From: Proales similis | Lineage: Eukaryota > Rotifera > Eurotatoria > Ploima > Proalidae | Direction: 5' to 3' | Length of the DNA: 64,000 bases | Assembly (NCBI GenBank): GCA_019059635.1 | Contig: JAGVRJ010000004.1 | Span: 806,001-870,000, forward strand | Part shown: one piece after another, positions 1 through 10,185 of the stretch | Layout: every line of letters starts with the position of its first letter | Numbering within the stretch: position 1 is the first letter of the stretch | Program-made: the position numbers and the translations under genes | The notes under the pieces: model-generated | Seen by the model: the letters and a program-made list of their open reading frames with translations, nothing else | Database searches by the model: none | What the model was told of the DNA's origin: nothing

Positions 1-878
1 GGATGCGCGAGAAGACGGTGCGCTTCACCTACAAGAACAACAGCTACGTGCTCAACGTCTTCCGCGCCAAGACCACCCGGCCCAGGCCCGAGTCTTATTT
101 TGAAGACTTGCACACTGCACGCGAGGCTCATGATCCCAAGCATCGCGAGCTTCTCTTCGAGCACATCGCCACAGCAGCCGAATCTGGCCAAGACTTTAGC
201 TCGAGATGGTTTAATAATTCTTCTTCAATCTGGACCATTCACGCGGCAGATCTGATTCCGGTCGATCTGAATTCGGTCATCTACCGCAACGAAATTATCA
301 TCTCCAATCTTCTAAAAGCCAAGCATAACATAACCGAGTCGAGGCTATTCGAAGCCAAAGCAGCCTCGCGAAAACAAATGATCAACGATCTTCTTTGGGT
401 GCCATCTGCCAACTGTTGGTTCGATTTCGACTTACGAACCCAGTCACATCACGATAAGTTTTTCCTTTCTAATCTCGGGCCTGCCACTGCGGGCATCAAG
501 CCACCGTCTATTGAGCCGAAAGTATTTGTCGAGTTCATACAGCAAAGAATGTACAATCTGACATCAGGAATGCCTTTCTCATTCATAAATTCCACCCAAC
601 AGTGGGATTATCCAAATGTGTGGGCACCTAATCAACACGAACTAGTAAAATTCCTGTTAGAGCATGATCGACCGTTTGCGCTCGAACTGGCCAAAAAGTT
701 CTTTCGCACTGTCTACAAAGGCTGGCTGAACACCGGCTACATATTCGAAAAGTACAGTGCTCTGGAAGAAGGTCAACGTGGCGCAGGCGGCGAGTACCTT
801 GTTCAGACAGGCTTTGGCTGGACTAATGGCGTCACACTTTACTTGATCTCTCAGTTCGGTGATGACATATTCGACTAA
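1..878 (+). CDS. Trehalase, C-terminal part (5' truncated by window)
   Basis: Glycoside hydrolase family 37 trehalase, which hydrolyses trehalose to two glucose molecules. The visible 291 codons show RPRPESY near the start, trehalase signature 2 (QWDYPNVWAP, about nt 600-630) and the late GAGGEY...GFGWTNGV block typical of the C-terminal active-site face. Signature 1 is absent because the gene runs off the left edge; the ATG at 3 is internal. The protein ends 17 residues after GFGWTNGV with no membrane anchor. No intron is seen in this part. It converges on the trehalose synthesis array that starts about 0.5 kb downstream on the other strand, so synthesis and breakdown genes are neighbours. 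Family assignment is firm; the full length and any signal peptide cannot be judged. Confidence 0.95.
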   Translation, partial: MREKTVRFTYKNNSYVLNVFRAKTTRPRPESYFEDLHTAREAHDPKHRELLFEHIATAAESGQDFSSRWFNNSSSIWTIHAADLIPVDLNSVIYRNEIIISNLLKAKHNITESRLFEAKAASRKQMINDLLWVPSANCWFDFDLRTQSHHDKFFLSNLGPATAGIKPPSIEPKVFVEFIQQRMYNLTSGMPFSFINSTQQWDYPNVWAPNQHELVKFLLEHDRPFALELAKKFFRTVYKGWLNTGYIFEKYSALEEGQRGAGGEYLVQTGFGWTNGVTLYLISQFGDDIFD

Positions 879-1388
879 ACTGTCAATCTTTTAAAATTAT
901 TTTTCTTTTTTAATTTCTCAACAAATATTTATTCCAAAACTTGTATCGATCTTAACAAGGACATCTCCGCCTTTGATAATGATAATAAGAATAATAAAAT
1001 TCTCAATCCGTGCACATGGCGCCGAGCGAATAGGAGCCAATTAGAATTCTTTGCTTGCTATTTTATTGGCTCTCTTTCGGCTGTAAATTTTTGCAAAAAA
1101 TTCTATCGCAGCTGCTGCTCAATAAGATGGGTTTTTGTAAAACAGCGAAAAGAAAAAGAAACGAACAGGATACAAGTAGGTGCGAGCCTATGCCCTACCA
1201 TTGAGCTTCGCATCTGATTTTTTTTGTTTTGTCTACTAATTCGACCTAAATCTTGATGAATCTCAATTAAAATTCTTTCGCTCGAATGCGAACAGTTATT
1301 TTGGTTGAGCTTGGAAAGGGCTAGAGTCTATAAAGGAGTGGATTGATTGACATTGGTTGTTGCTGGCTTGGTTAAAACACGATTGAGT
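879..1388. other. Convergent 3' intergenic region between trehalase and TPS copy A
   Basis: About 510 bp, AT-rich, with no supportable gene. It should hold the trehalase 3' UTR (several AATAA-like hexamers around 980-1000) and, on the minus strand, the 3' UTR of the first TPS gene (TTTATT near 1061, which is AATAAA on the minus strand). Confidence 0.5.
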
Positions 1389-3740
1389 TCAAACCGATCG
1401 GTCGCGTTTCACAATTCCCTGATTTCGTCGCTGTTTTTGATTAAGAGAATTGAACTTATTGCGGCTGATCACGTAGTCGAGCGCCCATTGCAGAAAAACT
1501 TGAACTGAATCGGTATTTGGAAGACGATGAGTCGCGTGCGTTTTGACTTGCGGCTTGCCAACCTTGAAGGTGGTGCCCAGACCGGACAGCGCCCTCATTG
1601 CGTCTTCGTCTGTTTCATCGTCGCCGATGAATACGACTCTCACGTGATCGGCCCAGGTTACGCCGTGCAATTTCTCCAGTAAATTGAACGCACCTCGGCC
1701 TTTATCCCAGCCGATAGGCGGACGTGCTTCAACACAGAGGAGGCCGTCACGAGCCAGAAATCCATGTTTATGAATTATTTCCTTGGCCTTGGAGACCATC
1801 TGCTGCCTGAACGATTCATTGGTCTCTCGCCAATGAAAAGTTGCATGATACGTTTTCTCTTCGACCCAGCCACCGTGAGTACACACGCTTTCGTTCAGTT
1901 CCTGAACTAAATCGCAAACTTTTGCCTGGAATGGTTTAGCGTGCTCGACACACTCGGTCTCGTTCGAGCGGACAAGGTACGTTTCCATTCCGTGGCTACC
2001 GGCTAAATTGATATTGCTGATTGGAATCATCGACTGTAGGTTTTGAAGCGATCGGCCGGAGAGAACACAAACGTCAATATCAGGGAAGCTTGCCAATTTT
2101 TCGAGTCGACTGGCAGCTTCTGATGAAAGGGTCGCAAGATCTGGATGCGGCTTGATAGGCACAAGAGTGCCATCGTAGTCGAGGATAATTGTGACCTTAT
2201 AGCCCTTGATGGTAGATGCCAGCCAGTTATCAAAGTCGGAGGTGGTGATCGACTGCATCCTGTTCATGCTCTTGCTGCCGATAAGCTCGCACGCCTCGAA
2301 GAACGACTCAAGCCACGTGTCCAGGTTGAACATGCGCTCTCTGTACTGAAGAGCGTTCATACGCAGTTTTCGCTCGTGGTAGTTCATCTCGAGCGCATAT
2401 TTGATTGTGTCAGCGATTGAGTTCCTTTCGAGAGGGTTAGCGTGAAGGGCCTCATACATGGTCTCACTGGTGCCAGTAAACGGCGAAATGATGAGGACTC
2501 CGGGGTCGGCGATCTGGCAGGCGACAAACTCCTTGGCGACCAGGTTCATGCCGTCGCGCACGGGCGTGATGAGGCCGATGGCCGCGTCGCGGTAGTAGGC
2601 GGTCAGCTCGTACTGCGGCACCGTCTTGTAAATGTACTTGATGGGCGTCCACTCCGAAGTGCCGAAGCGGCCGGTGATACGGCCGATCTCGCGCTCGAGC
2701 TCCTGCTTCAGCTGCCGGTACTCTTCGACGTCGGTGCGCGAGGGCACGGCCACCTGGAAGAAGACGACCTTCTCGCGGTACTCGGGGTACTTCTCCAGGA
2801 ACTTTTCATAGCCGTGCACGCGCTGCAGAATGCCTTTGGTGTAGTCGAGGCGGTCCACGCCCAGGATGACCTTCTCCTTGAAGTTGAGCATCTTGGGCGC
2901 CTCGCGCGCCATCTTCTCGAACCAGTCGTACGGGATGCCGATGGGCAGGGCCCGCACCATGATCATCTTGTCGCCGTACTCGATGAGCAGCTCGTTGCGG
3001 TCGATCCTCGAGCCGAGGATGTGGTAGCAGCACTCGAGGAAGTTGATCGCGTACGTGTACGTGTGGAAGGCGATCAGGTCGCAGCCGAGCAGGCCGAGCA
3101 GGATCTCGTTGGCCCACGGGTTGAGGCGGAACACGTCCCAGGAGGGGAACGGGATGTGGAGAAAGAAGGCGATGCGGGCAGAGACGCCCGCCTCGTCTAT
3201 GAGGTTCTTGAGCATCATCGGCATGATCAGCAGGTGATAGTCGTGGATCCACACCAGTTCTGGCACACTCTCTTCCTCCTTTTCATTGTTGATTTTTTGC
3301 TCACTTTTTTTCGACCCTTGTATAGTTTTCAGAGTCTCGACAGCGGCTGAGGCAAATTTGTTATTCACGTCAACATAAGAGTTCCAATAATCCTCTTTGA
3401 ATGAGAGATTTGTAGTGAGCGAGTGCATGAGCGGCCACAGAGACTCGTTGCACATGCCGTTGTAGTACAGCTTGAACGTCTCGTCGTCGTAGAAGATGGG
3501 CACGATCTGAGAGGATTTTATTCCGTAGCCAATCGAGGTTTTGTCCGTACTCTCGGGGATGCTCATGTCTTGGGTGAGTTCCTTTCCGGCCCAGCCAATC
3601 CAGAAGCCGTTCGACTTTATGATCAGCGGTGCCAAGGCGGTAACAAGCCCTCCAGCCGAGTCTTTTCGCTGCGGGTTGCCTTCTTCGTCCACATTAATGA
3701 CGAATGGCAGTCTATTTGATATTACGATCAATCTTCTCAT
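1389..3740 (-). CDS. Bifunctional trehalose-6-phosphate synthase/phosphatase, copy 1 (type A)
   Basis: Single-exon 783-residue fusion enzyme. The N-terminal GT20 domain (about residues 3-480) joins UDP-glucose and glucose-6-phosphate; it shows SNRLPF, GGLVTALAP, WIHDYHLL, VDRLDYTKGI and DGMNLVAKE. The C-terminal HAD-type phosphatase (about 505-755) shows DYDGTLVP with the catalytic aspartates, SGRS and GDDETDED, so both activities look intact. The N-terminal half and 5' flank are shared with copies 2 and 3. From about residue 425 to the end it differs from all other copies (for example NSIADTIKY versus NKLADTIKH, and a different C-terminal tail before the shared IVKRDRS end). I read it as one of two parental genes of the array, the one farthest downstream on the minus strand. 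Confidence 0.96.
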   Translation of the reverse strand: MRRLIVISNRLPFVINVDEEGNPQRKDSAGGLVTALAPLIIKSNGFWIGWAGKELTQDMSIPESTDKTSIGYGIKSSQIVPIFYDDETFKLYYNGMCNESLWPLMHSLTTNLSFKEDYWNSYVDVNNKFASAAVETLKTIQGSKKSEQKINNEKEEESVPELVWIHDYHLLIMPMMLKNLIDEAGVSARIAFFLHIPFPSWDVFRLNPWANEILLGLLGCDLIAFHTYTYAINFLECCYHILGSRIDRNELLIEYGDKMIMVRALPIGIPYDWFEKMAREAPKMLNFKEKVILGVDRLDYTKGILQRVHGYEKFLEKYPEYREKVVFFQVAVPSRTDVEEYRQLKQELEREIGRITGRFGTSEWTPIKYIYKTVPQYELTAYYRDAAIGLITPVRDGMNLVAKEFVACQIADPGVLIISPFTGTSETMYEALHANPLERNSIADTIKYALEMNYHERKLRMNALQYRERMFNLDTWLESFFEACELIGSKSMNRMQSITTSDFDNWLASTIKGYKVTIILDYDGTLVPIKPHPDLATLSSEAASRLEKLASFPDIDVCVLSGRSLQNLQSMIPISNINLAGSHGMETYLVRSNETECVEHAKPFQAKVCDLVQELNESVCTHGGWVEEKTYHATFHWRETNESFRQQMVSKAKEIIHKHGFLARDGLLCVEARPPIGWDKGRGAFNLLEKLHGVTWADHVRVVFIGDDETDEDAMRALSGLGTTFKVGKPQVKTHATHRLPNTDSVQVFLQWALDYVISRNKFNSLNQKQRRNQGIVKRDRSV
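2473..3257. repeat. GC-rich homogenised core of the TPS genes (copy 1 instance)
   Basis: A 785-bp block almost identical in all four genes, also at 5696-6480, 8918-9702 and 12141-12925, although the parental genes differ on both sides of it. The only difference noticed between copy 1 and the others is one base (ctggcag versus ctgacag near 2516). It encodes the middle of the synthase domain. It is visibly GC-rich: the 60 bases from 2701 hold 40 G/C, against 26 in the 60 bases from 3301. A second, less perfect shared patch lies at about 2246-2395. Both look like gene-conversion tracts. Confidence 0.85.
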
Positions 3741-4611
3741 TTTCGCATTGGATCTTGTTTTTTCTTCTCTATCTGTGCAATCCTTTATTTTCGTGTTTGT
3801 TCGCTGTATTCACTTTTTTTTTTATTTCTCTCTCCTACTTATATATTCTGTACGGATGTATCGGCGTACGCATTCAGAAGCACATTATTTGTTCTGCGTT
3901 GAGCAAATCTTTTGATTCAAATCTCTTGATTTTCCAACGGCACTTAATTTATTTATAATTTTCAGAATTTACGCCAGTACACATCTTTTCGCGTCAGGCA
4001 TTTTAAAAATGTCTTTTTGCTTCTTCCCAAACATAACAGCTTCGGAACAATGACGACCAAAAAAGAATTCTCGTCAAAAAATGAACGCTTAAAGCCCCCT
4101 CAAGCTCAAATTTCTATTTTCCCATGTTTTCTTTCACTCATGTCTTTTTGATTTCATCGTGCGGCTCAGGTCACAAAGTCTTCAATTGAAATTTAAACAG
4201 CAAATGCATAGAGCTCAAGTGAACACCCAGAATCAGAATAAAATGGACAAATGTTGCAGGCTTAGCAAGAAATGGCTTTGTCAAAATAAAACGTTTTCAT
4301 GTCCATTTTTCGCCATTTCCTTTTTTGCTAATCGTCACATATCAAAACCGGTTCAAATATTATTTTTGTTTTATTAGTTTTATAATTGCATTTTAGCAGA
4401 TTGAGTCTTCGTTTGAGTTTGGGTAGAAAATTTAAACTAGAGCTTTAAGTTAGAAGTTGGTTTAAACGGAAAAGTCTAGAGCCGCAAATTTCGAAAGGCT
4501 TCAACTCTATGTATGCTGCTTTCGGTCTAGAAATATTCACTAAAGTCGTCTACGTTTGCCTATTTTGAATTTTTTTTTTTACAGCGATTGGTTATTGAGT
4601 GGTGGCTATTT
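3741..4611. promoter_or_regulatory. TPS spacer 1: upstream region of copy 1, downstream region of copy 2
   Basis: 871 bp between gene start and next gene stop; repeated at 6964-7833 and 10186-11056. It must carry the promoter of the type-A 5' end and the 3' UTR of the type-B 3' end. A minus-strand TATAAA lies at 3952-3957, about 210 bp upstream of the ATG, and is a weak TATA-box candidate. A T run followed by ACAG near 4569-4584 resembles a 3' splice site only on the wrong strand. Short plus-strand reading frames here have no protein character. Confidence 0.5.
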
Positions 4612-6963
4612 TTAAATAGATCGGTCGCGCTTCACAATGCCTTGATTTCGACGCTCCAGGTTTTCGAGCGTGTTTTGCTTCTTTCGCTGGGCCATGTAAT
4701 CAAGCGCCCAGTTAAGGAACACTTTCACTGATGCCGGATCGGGAAGTCTGTGCGATGCGAATGTCTTTACATTCGGCTTGCCGACTTTGAAAGTAGTGCC
4801 AAGACCGAACAGAGCTCGCATGGCATCCTCGTCAGTTTCATCGTCTCCGATGAACACAACTCGGACATTGTCGGCCCAAGTAACGCCGTGCAAATGCTCC
4901 AAAATGTTGAAGGCTCCTCGTCCTTTGTCCCAGCCAATAGGAGGTCGGGCCTCAACCGAAAAGTGGCCGTTTTGGGCCTGGAATCCGTGCTTCTGCATAA
5001 TCTCTTTTGCTTTTGAGACAATCGGCTTTCGATAGCTTTCATGGGTCTCTCGCCAGTGAAAGGTCACGTGGTAGATCTTCTCCTCAACCCAGCCTCCGTA
5101 AGTGCAGACGTTCTCTCGCAGATCTTTTGCAAGATCTGCAACCTTGGCTTTGAACAGACGAGCTTGTTCGACACACTCGTCCTTGTTGGTCTTGACCATA
5201 AATGTCTCCATGCCGTGACTGCCGGCCAAGTTTATGTTCTTGATCGGGATCATTTTCTTCAAGTTTTCGAGCGAACGACCTGAGAGGATACAGACGTCGA
5301 TTTCGGGAATAGCAACAAGCTTTTCAAGCAGCTCGCGCACATCGTCAGACATAACGGCCAAATCCGGATGCGGCTGAAGAGGTACGAGGGTACCATCGTA
5401 GTCAAGAATAATGGTCAGCTTGTAGCCCTTAATAACCGGTCCAAGCCAATTATCAAAGTCCGAAGTTGTGATCGACTGCATCCTGTTCATGCTCTTGTTG
5501 TCGATAAGCTCGCACGCCTCGAAGAACGACTCAAGCCACGTGTCCAGGTTGAACATGCGCTCTCTGTACTGAAGAGCGTTCATTCGCAGTTTTCGCTCGT
5601 GGTAGTTCATTTCGAGAGCATGCTTGATCGTATCAGCCAACTTGTTGGCTTCAAGAGGGTTGGCAGACAACGCTTCGTACATAGTCTCTCCTGCTCCAGT
5701 AAACGGCGAAATGATGAGGACTCCGGGGTCGGCGATCTGACAGGCGACAAACTCCTTGGCGACCAGGTTCATGCCGTCGCGCACGGGCGTGATGAGGCCG
5801 ATGGCCGCGTCGCGGTAGTAGGCGGTCAGCTCGTACTGCGGCACCGTCTTGTAAATGTACTTGATGGGCGTCCACTCCGAAGTGCCGAAGCGGCCGGTGA
5901 TACGGCCGATCTCGCGCTCGAGCTCCTGCTTCAGCTGCCGGTACTCTTCGACGTCGGTGCGCGAGGGCACGGCCACCTGGAAGAAGACGACCTTCTCGCG
6001 GTACTCGGGGTACTTCTCCAGGAACTTTTCATAGCCGTGCACGCGCTGCAGAATGCCTTTGGTGTAGTCGAGGCGGTCCACGCCCAGGATGACCTTCTCC
6101 TTGAAGTTGAGCATCTTGGGCGCCTCGCGCGCCATCTTCTCGAACCAGTCGTACGGGATGCCGATGGGCAGGGCCCGCACCATGATCATCTTGTCGCCGT
6201 ACTCGATGAGCAGCTCGTTGCGGTCGATCCTCGAGCCGAGGATGTGGTAGCAGCACTCGAGGAAGTTGATCGCGTACGTGTACGTGTGGAAGGCGATCAG
6301 GTCGCAGCCGAGCAGGCCGAGCAGGATCTCGTTGGCCCACGGGTTGAGGCGGAACACGTCCCAGGAGGGGAACGGGATGTGGAGAAAGAAGGCGATGCGG
6401 GCAGAGACGCCCGCCTCGTCTATGAGGTTCTTGAGCATCATCGGCATGATCAGCAGGTGATAGTCGTGGATCCACACCAGTTCTGGCACACTCTCTTCCT
6501 CCTTTTCATTGTTGATTTTTTGCTCACTTTTTTTCGACCCTTGTATAGTTTTCAGAGTCTCGACAGCGGCTGAGGCAAATTTGTTATTCACGTCAACATA
6601 AGAGTTCCAATAATCCTCTTTGAATGAGAGATTTGTAGTGAGCGAGTGCATGAGCGGCCACAGAGACTCGTTGCACATGCCGTTGTAGTACAGCTTGAAC
6701 GTCTCGTCGTCGTAGAAGATGGGCACGATCTGAGAGGATTTTATTCCGTAGCCAATCGAGGTTTTGTCCGTACTCTCGGGGATGCTCATGTCTTGGGTGA
6801 GTTCCTTTCCGGCCCAGCCAATCCAGAAGCCGTTCGACTTTATGATCAGCGGTGCCAAGGCGGTAACAAGCCCTCCAGCCGAGTCTTTTCGCTGCGGGTT
6901 GCCTTCTTCGTCCACATTAATGACGAATGGCAGTCTATTTGATATTACGATCAATCTTCTCAT
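4612..6963 (-). CDS. Trehalose-6-phosphate synthase/phosphatase, copy 2 (A/B hybrid)
   Basis: 783 residues, intronless, same synthase plus phosphatase layout as copy 1. Residues 1 to about 425 equal copy 1; from there to the end it equals copies 3 and 4, with the phosphatase motifs DYDGTLVP, SGRSLENL and GDDETDED intact. It is therefore a chimera of a type-A 5' half and a type-B 3' half, joined in the conserved core. Its promoter is type A, so it may be expressed like copy 1 while making a type-B phosphatase domain. Not distinguishable at protein level from copy 3. Confidence 0.96.
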   Translation of the reverse strand: MRRLIVISNRLPFVINVDEEGNPQRKDSAGGLVTALAPLIIKSNGFWIGWAGKELTQDMSIPESTDKTSIGYGIKSSQIVPIFYDDETFKLYYNGMCNESLWPLMHSLTTNLSFKEDYWNSYVDVNNKFASAAVETLKTIQGSKKSEQKINNEKEEESVPELVWIHDYHLLIMPMMLKNLIDEAGVSARIAFFLHIPFPSWDVFRLNPWANEILLGLLGCDLIAFHTYTYAINFLECCYHILGSRIDRNELLIEYGDKMIMVRALPIGIPYDWFEKMAREAPKMLNFKEKVILGVDRLDYTKGILQRVHGYEKFLEKYPEYREKVVFFQVAVPSRTDVEEYRQLKQELEREIGRITGRFGTSEWTPIKYIYKTVPQYELTAYYRDAAIGLITPVRDGMNLVAKEFVACQIADPGVLIISPFTGAGETMYEALSANPLEANKLADTIKHALEMNYHERKLRMNALQYRERMFNLDTWLESFFEACELIDNKSMNRMQSITTSDFDNWLGPVIKGYKLTIILDYDGTLVPLQPHPDLAVMSDDVRELLEKLVAIPEIDVCILSGRSLENLKKMIPIKNINLAGSHGMETFMVKTNKDECVEQARLFKAKVADLAKDLRENVCTYGGWVEEKIYHVTFHWRETHESYRKPIVSKAKEIMQKHGFQAQNGHFSVEARPPIGWDKGRGAFNILEHLHGVTWADNVRVVFIGDDETDEDAMRALFGLGTTFKVGKPNVKTFASHRLPDPASVKVFLNWALDYMAQRKKQNTLENLERRNQGIVKRDRSI

Positions 6964-7833
6964 TTTCGCATTGGATCTTGTTTTTTCTTCTCTATCTGTG
7001 CAATCCTTTATTTTCGTGTTTGTTCGCTGTATTCACTTTTTTTTTTATTTCTCTCTCCTACTTATATATTCTGTACGGATGTATCGGCGTACGCATTCAG
7101 AAGCACATTATTTGTTCTGCGTTGAGCAAATCTTTTGATTCAAATCTCTTGATTTTCCAACGGCACTTAATTTATTTATAATTTTCAGAATTTACGCCAG
7201 TACACATCTTTTCGCGTCAGGCATTTTAAAAATGTCTTTTTGCTTCTTCCCAAACATAACAGCTTCGGAACAATGACGACCAAAAAAGAATTCTCGTCAA
7301 AAAATGAACGCTTAAAGCCCCCTCAAGCTCAAATTTCTATTTTCCCATGTTTTCTTTCACTCATGTCTTTTTGATTTCATCGTGCGGCTCAGGTCACAAA
7401 GTCTTCAATTGAAATTTAAACAGCAAATGCATAGAGCTCAAGTGAACACCCAGAATCAGAATAAAATGGACAAATGTTGCAGGCTTAGCAAGAAATGGCT
7501 TTGTCAAAATAAAACGTTTTCATGTCCATTTTTCGCCATTTCCTTTTTTGCTAATCGTCACATATCAAAACCGGTTCAAATATTATTTTTGTTTTATTAG
7601 TTTTATAATTGCATTTTAGCAGATTGAGTCTTCGTTTGAGTTTGGGTAGAAAATTTAAACTAGAGCTTTAAGTTAGAAGTTGGTTTAAACGGAAAAGTCT
7701 AGAGCCGCAAATTTCGAAAGGCTTCAACTCTATGTATGCTGCTTTCGGTCTAGAAATATTCACTAAAGTCGTCTACGTTTGCCTATTTTGAATTTTTTTT
7801 TTACAGCGATTGGTTATTGAGTGGTGGCTATTT
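6964..7833. promoter_or_regulatory. TPS spacer 2
   Basis: Second instance of the TPS spacer, 870 bp, one T shorter than the other two in the T run near 7793-7803. Carries the upstream region of copy 2 and the downstream region of copy 3. No gene. Confidence 0.5.
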
Positions 7834-10185
7834 TTAAATAGATCGGTCGCGCTTCACAATGCCTTGATTTCGACGCTCCAGGTTTTCGAGCGTGTTTTGC
7901 TTCTTTCGCTGGGCCATGTAATCAAGCGCCCAGTTAAGGAACACTTTCACTGATGCCGGATCGGGAAGTCTGTGCGATGCGAATGTCTTTACATTCGGCT
8001 TGCCGACTTTGAAAGTAGTGCCAAGACCGAACAGAGCTCGCATGGCATCCTCGTCAGTTTCATCGTCTCCGATGAACACAACTCGGACATTGTCGGCCCA
8101 AGTAACGCCGTGCAAATGCTCCAAAATGTTGAAGGCTCCTCGTCCTTTGTCCCAGCCAATAGGAGGTCGGGCCTCAACCGAAAAGTGGCCGTTTTGGGCC
8201 TGGAATCCGTGCTTCTGCATAATCTCTTTTGCTTTTGAGACAATCGGCTTTCGATAGCTTTCATGGGTCTCTCGCCAGTGAAAGGTCACGTGGTAGATCT
8301 TCTCCTCAACCCAGCCTCCGTAAGTGCAGACGTTCTCTCGCAGATCTTTTGCAAGATCTGCAACCTTGGCTTTGAACAGACGAGCTTGTTCGACACACTC
8401 GTCCTTGTTGGTCTTGACCATAAATGTCTCCATGCCGTGACTGCCGGCCAAGTTTATGTTCTTGATCGGGATCATTTTCTTCAAGTTTTCGAGCGAACGA
8501 CCTGAGAGGATACAGACGTCGATTTCGGGAATAGCAACAAGCTTTTCAAGCAGCTCGCGCACATCGTCAGACATAACGGCCAAATCCGGATGCGGCTGAA
8601 GAGGTACGAGGGTACCATCGTAGTCAAGAATAATGGTCAGCTTGTAGCCCTTAATAACCGGTCCAAGCCAATTATCAAAGTCCGAAGTTGTGATCGACTG
8701 CATCCTGTTCATGCTCTTGTTGTCGATAAGCTCGCACGCCTCGAAGAACGACTCAAGCCACGTGTCCAGGTTGAACATGCGCTCTCTGTACTGAAGAGCG
8801 TTCATTCGCAGTTTTCGCTCGTGGTAGTTCATTTCGAGAGCATGCTTGATCGTATCAGCCAACTTGTTGGCTTCAAGAGGGTTGGCAGACAACGCTTCGT
8901 ACATAGTCTCTCCTGCTCCAGTAAACGGCGAAATGATGAGGACTCCGGGGTCGGCGATCTGACAGGCGACAAACTCCTTGGCGACCAGGTTCATGCCGTC
9001 GCGCACGGGCGTGATGAGGCCGATGGCCGCGTCGCGGTAGTAGGCGGTCAGCTCGTACTGCGGCACCGTCTTGTAAATGTACTTGATGGGCGTCCACTCC
9101 GAAGTGCCGAAGCGGCCGGTGATACGGCCGATCTCGCGCTCGAGCTCCTGCTTCAGCTGCCGGTACTCTTCGACGTCGGTGCGCGAGGGCACGGCCACCT
9201 GGAAGAAGACGACCTTCTCGCGGTACTCGGGGTACTTCTCCAGGAACTTTTCATAGCCGTGCACGCGCTGCAGAATGCCTTTGGTGTAGTCGAGGCGGTC
9301 CACGCCCAGGATGACCTTCTCCTTGAAGTTGAGCATCTTGGGCGCCTCGCGCGCCATCTTCTCGAACCAGTCGTACGGGATGCCGATGGGCAGGGCCCGC
9401 ACCATGATCATCTTGTCGCCGTACTCGATGAGCAGCTCGTTGCGGTCGATCCTCGAGCCGAGGATGTGGTAGCAGCACTCGAGGAAGTTGATCGCGTACG
9501 TGTACGTGTGGAAGGCGATCAGGTCGCAGCCGAGCAGGCCGAGCAGGATCTCGTTGGCCCACGGGTTGAGGCGGAACACGTCCCAGGAGGGGAACGGGAT
9601 GTGGAGAAAGAAGGCGATGCGGGCAGAGACGCCCGCCTCGTCTATGAGGTTCTTGAGCATCATCGGCATGATCAGCAGGTGATAGTCGTGGATCCACACC
9701 AGTTCTGGCACACTCTCTTCCTCCTTTTCATTGTTGATTTTTTGCTCACTTTTTTTCGACCCTTGTATAGTTTTCAGAGTCTCGACAGCGGCTGAGGCAA
9801 ATTTGTTATTCACGTCAACATAAGAGTTCCAATAATCCTCTTTGAATGAGAGATTTGTAGTGAGCGAGTGCATGAGCGGCCACAGAGACTCGTTGCACAT
9901 GCCGTTGTAGTACAGCTTGAACGTCTCGTCGTCGTAGAAGATGGGCACGATCTGAGAGGATTTTATTCCGTAGCCAATCGAGGTTTTGTCCGTACTCTCG
10001 GGGATGCTCATGTCTTGGGTGAGTTCCTTTCCGGCCCAGCCAATCCAGAAGCCGTTCGACTTTATGATCAGCGGTGCCAAGGCGGTAACAAGCCCTCCAG
10101 CCGAGTCTTTTCGCTGCGGGTTGCCTTCTTCGTCCACATTAATGACGAATGGCAGTCTATTTGATATTACGATCAATCTTCTCAT
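7834..10185 (-). CDS. Trehalose-6-phosphate synthase/phosphatase, copy 3 (A/B hybrid)
   Basis: 783-residue intronless fusion enzyme with the same protein sequence as copy 2, including every synthase and phosphatase motif. The near-perfect identity extends into both spacers, so the duplication that separated copies 2 and 3 is very recent, or they are kept identical by conversion, or one is an assembly duplicate. No disabling change is present, so nothing marks it as a pseudogene. Confidence 0.95.
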   Translation of the reverse strand: MRRLIVISNRLPFVINVDEEGNPQRKDSAGGLVTALAPLIIKSNGFWIGWAGKELTQDMSIPESTDKTSIGYGIKSSQIVPIFYDDETFKLYYNGMCNESLWPLMHSLTTNLSFKEDYWNSYVDVNNKFASAAVETLKTIQGSKKSEQKINNEKEEESVPELVWIHDYHLLIMPMMLKNLIDEAGVSARIAFFLHIPFPSWDVFRLNPWANEILLGLLGCDLIAFHTYTYAINFLECCYHILGSRIDRNELLIEYGDKMIMVRALPIGIPYDWFEKMAREAPKMLNFKEKVILGVDRLDYTKGILQRVHGYEKFLEKYPEYREKVVFFQVAVPSRTDVEEYRQLKQELEREIGRITGRFGTSEWTPIKYIYKTVPQYELTAYYRDAAIGLITPVRDGMNLVAKEFVACQIADPGVLIISPFTGAGETMYEALSANPLEANKLADTIKHALEMNYHERKLRMNALQYRERMFNLDTWLESFFEACELIDNKSMNRMQSITTSDFDNWLGPVIKGYKLTIILDYDGTLVPLQPHPDLAVMSDDVRELLEKLVAIPEIDVCILSGRSLENLKKMIPIKNINLAGSHGMETFMVKTNKDECVEQARLFKAKVADLAKDLRENVCTYGGWVEEKIYHVTFHWRETHESYRKPIVSKAKEIMQKHGFQAQNGHFSVEARPPIGWDKGRGAFNILEHLHGVTWADNVRVVFIGDDETDEDAMRALFGLGTTFKVGKPNVKTFASHRLPDPASVKVFLNWALDYMAQRKKQNTLENLERRNQGIVKRDRSI

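Noticed and set aside
4569..4584. T run plus ACAG in the TPS spacer as a 3' splice site
   Set aside because: It is on the plus strand, while all TPS genes run on the minus strand and have no introns.
6029..6475. 148-codon minus-strand frame inside each TPS gene
   Set aside because: Alternative frame of the same GC-rich core; Arg/Pro/His-rich translation is a frame-shifted read of the synthase domain.
5368..6573. 401-codon plus-strand open frame across TPS copy 2 (also in copies 1, 3 and 4, up to 417 codons)
   Set aside because: Antisense shadow of the GC-rich core: biased codons on the minus strand leave the opposite strand free of stops. Composition (Val, Asp, Arg, Leu, His repeats) is not protein-like and it covers catalytic motifs of the real gene.
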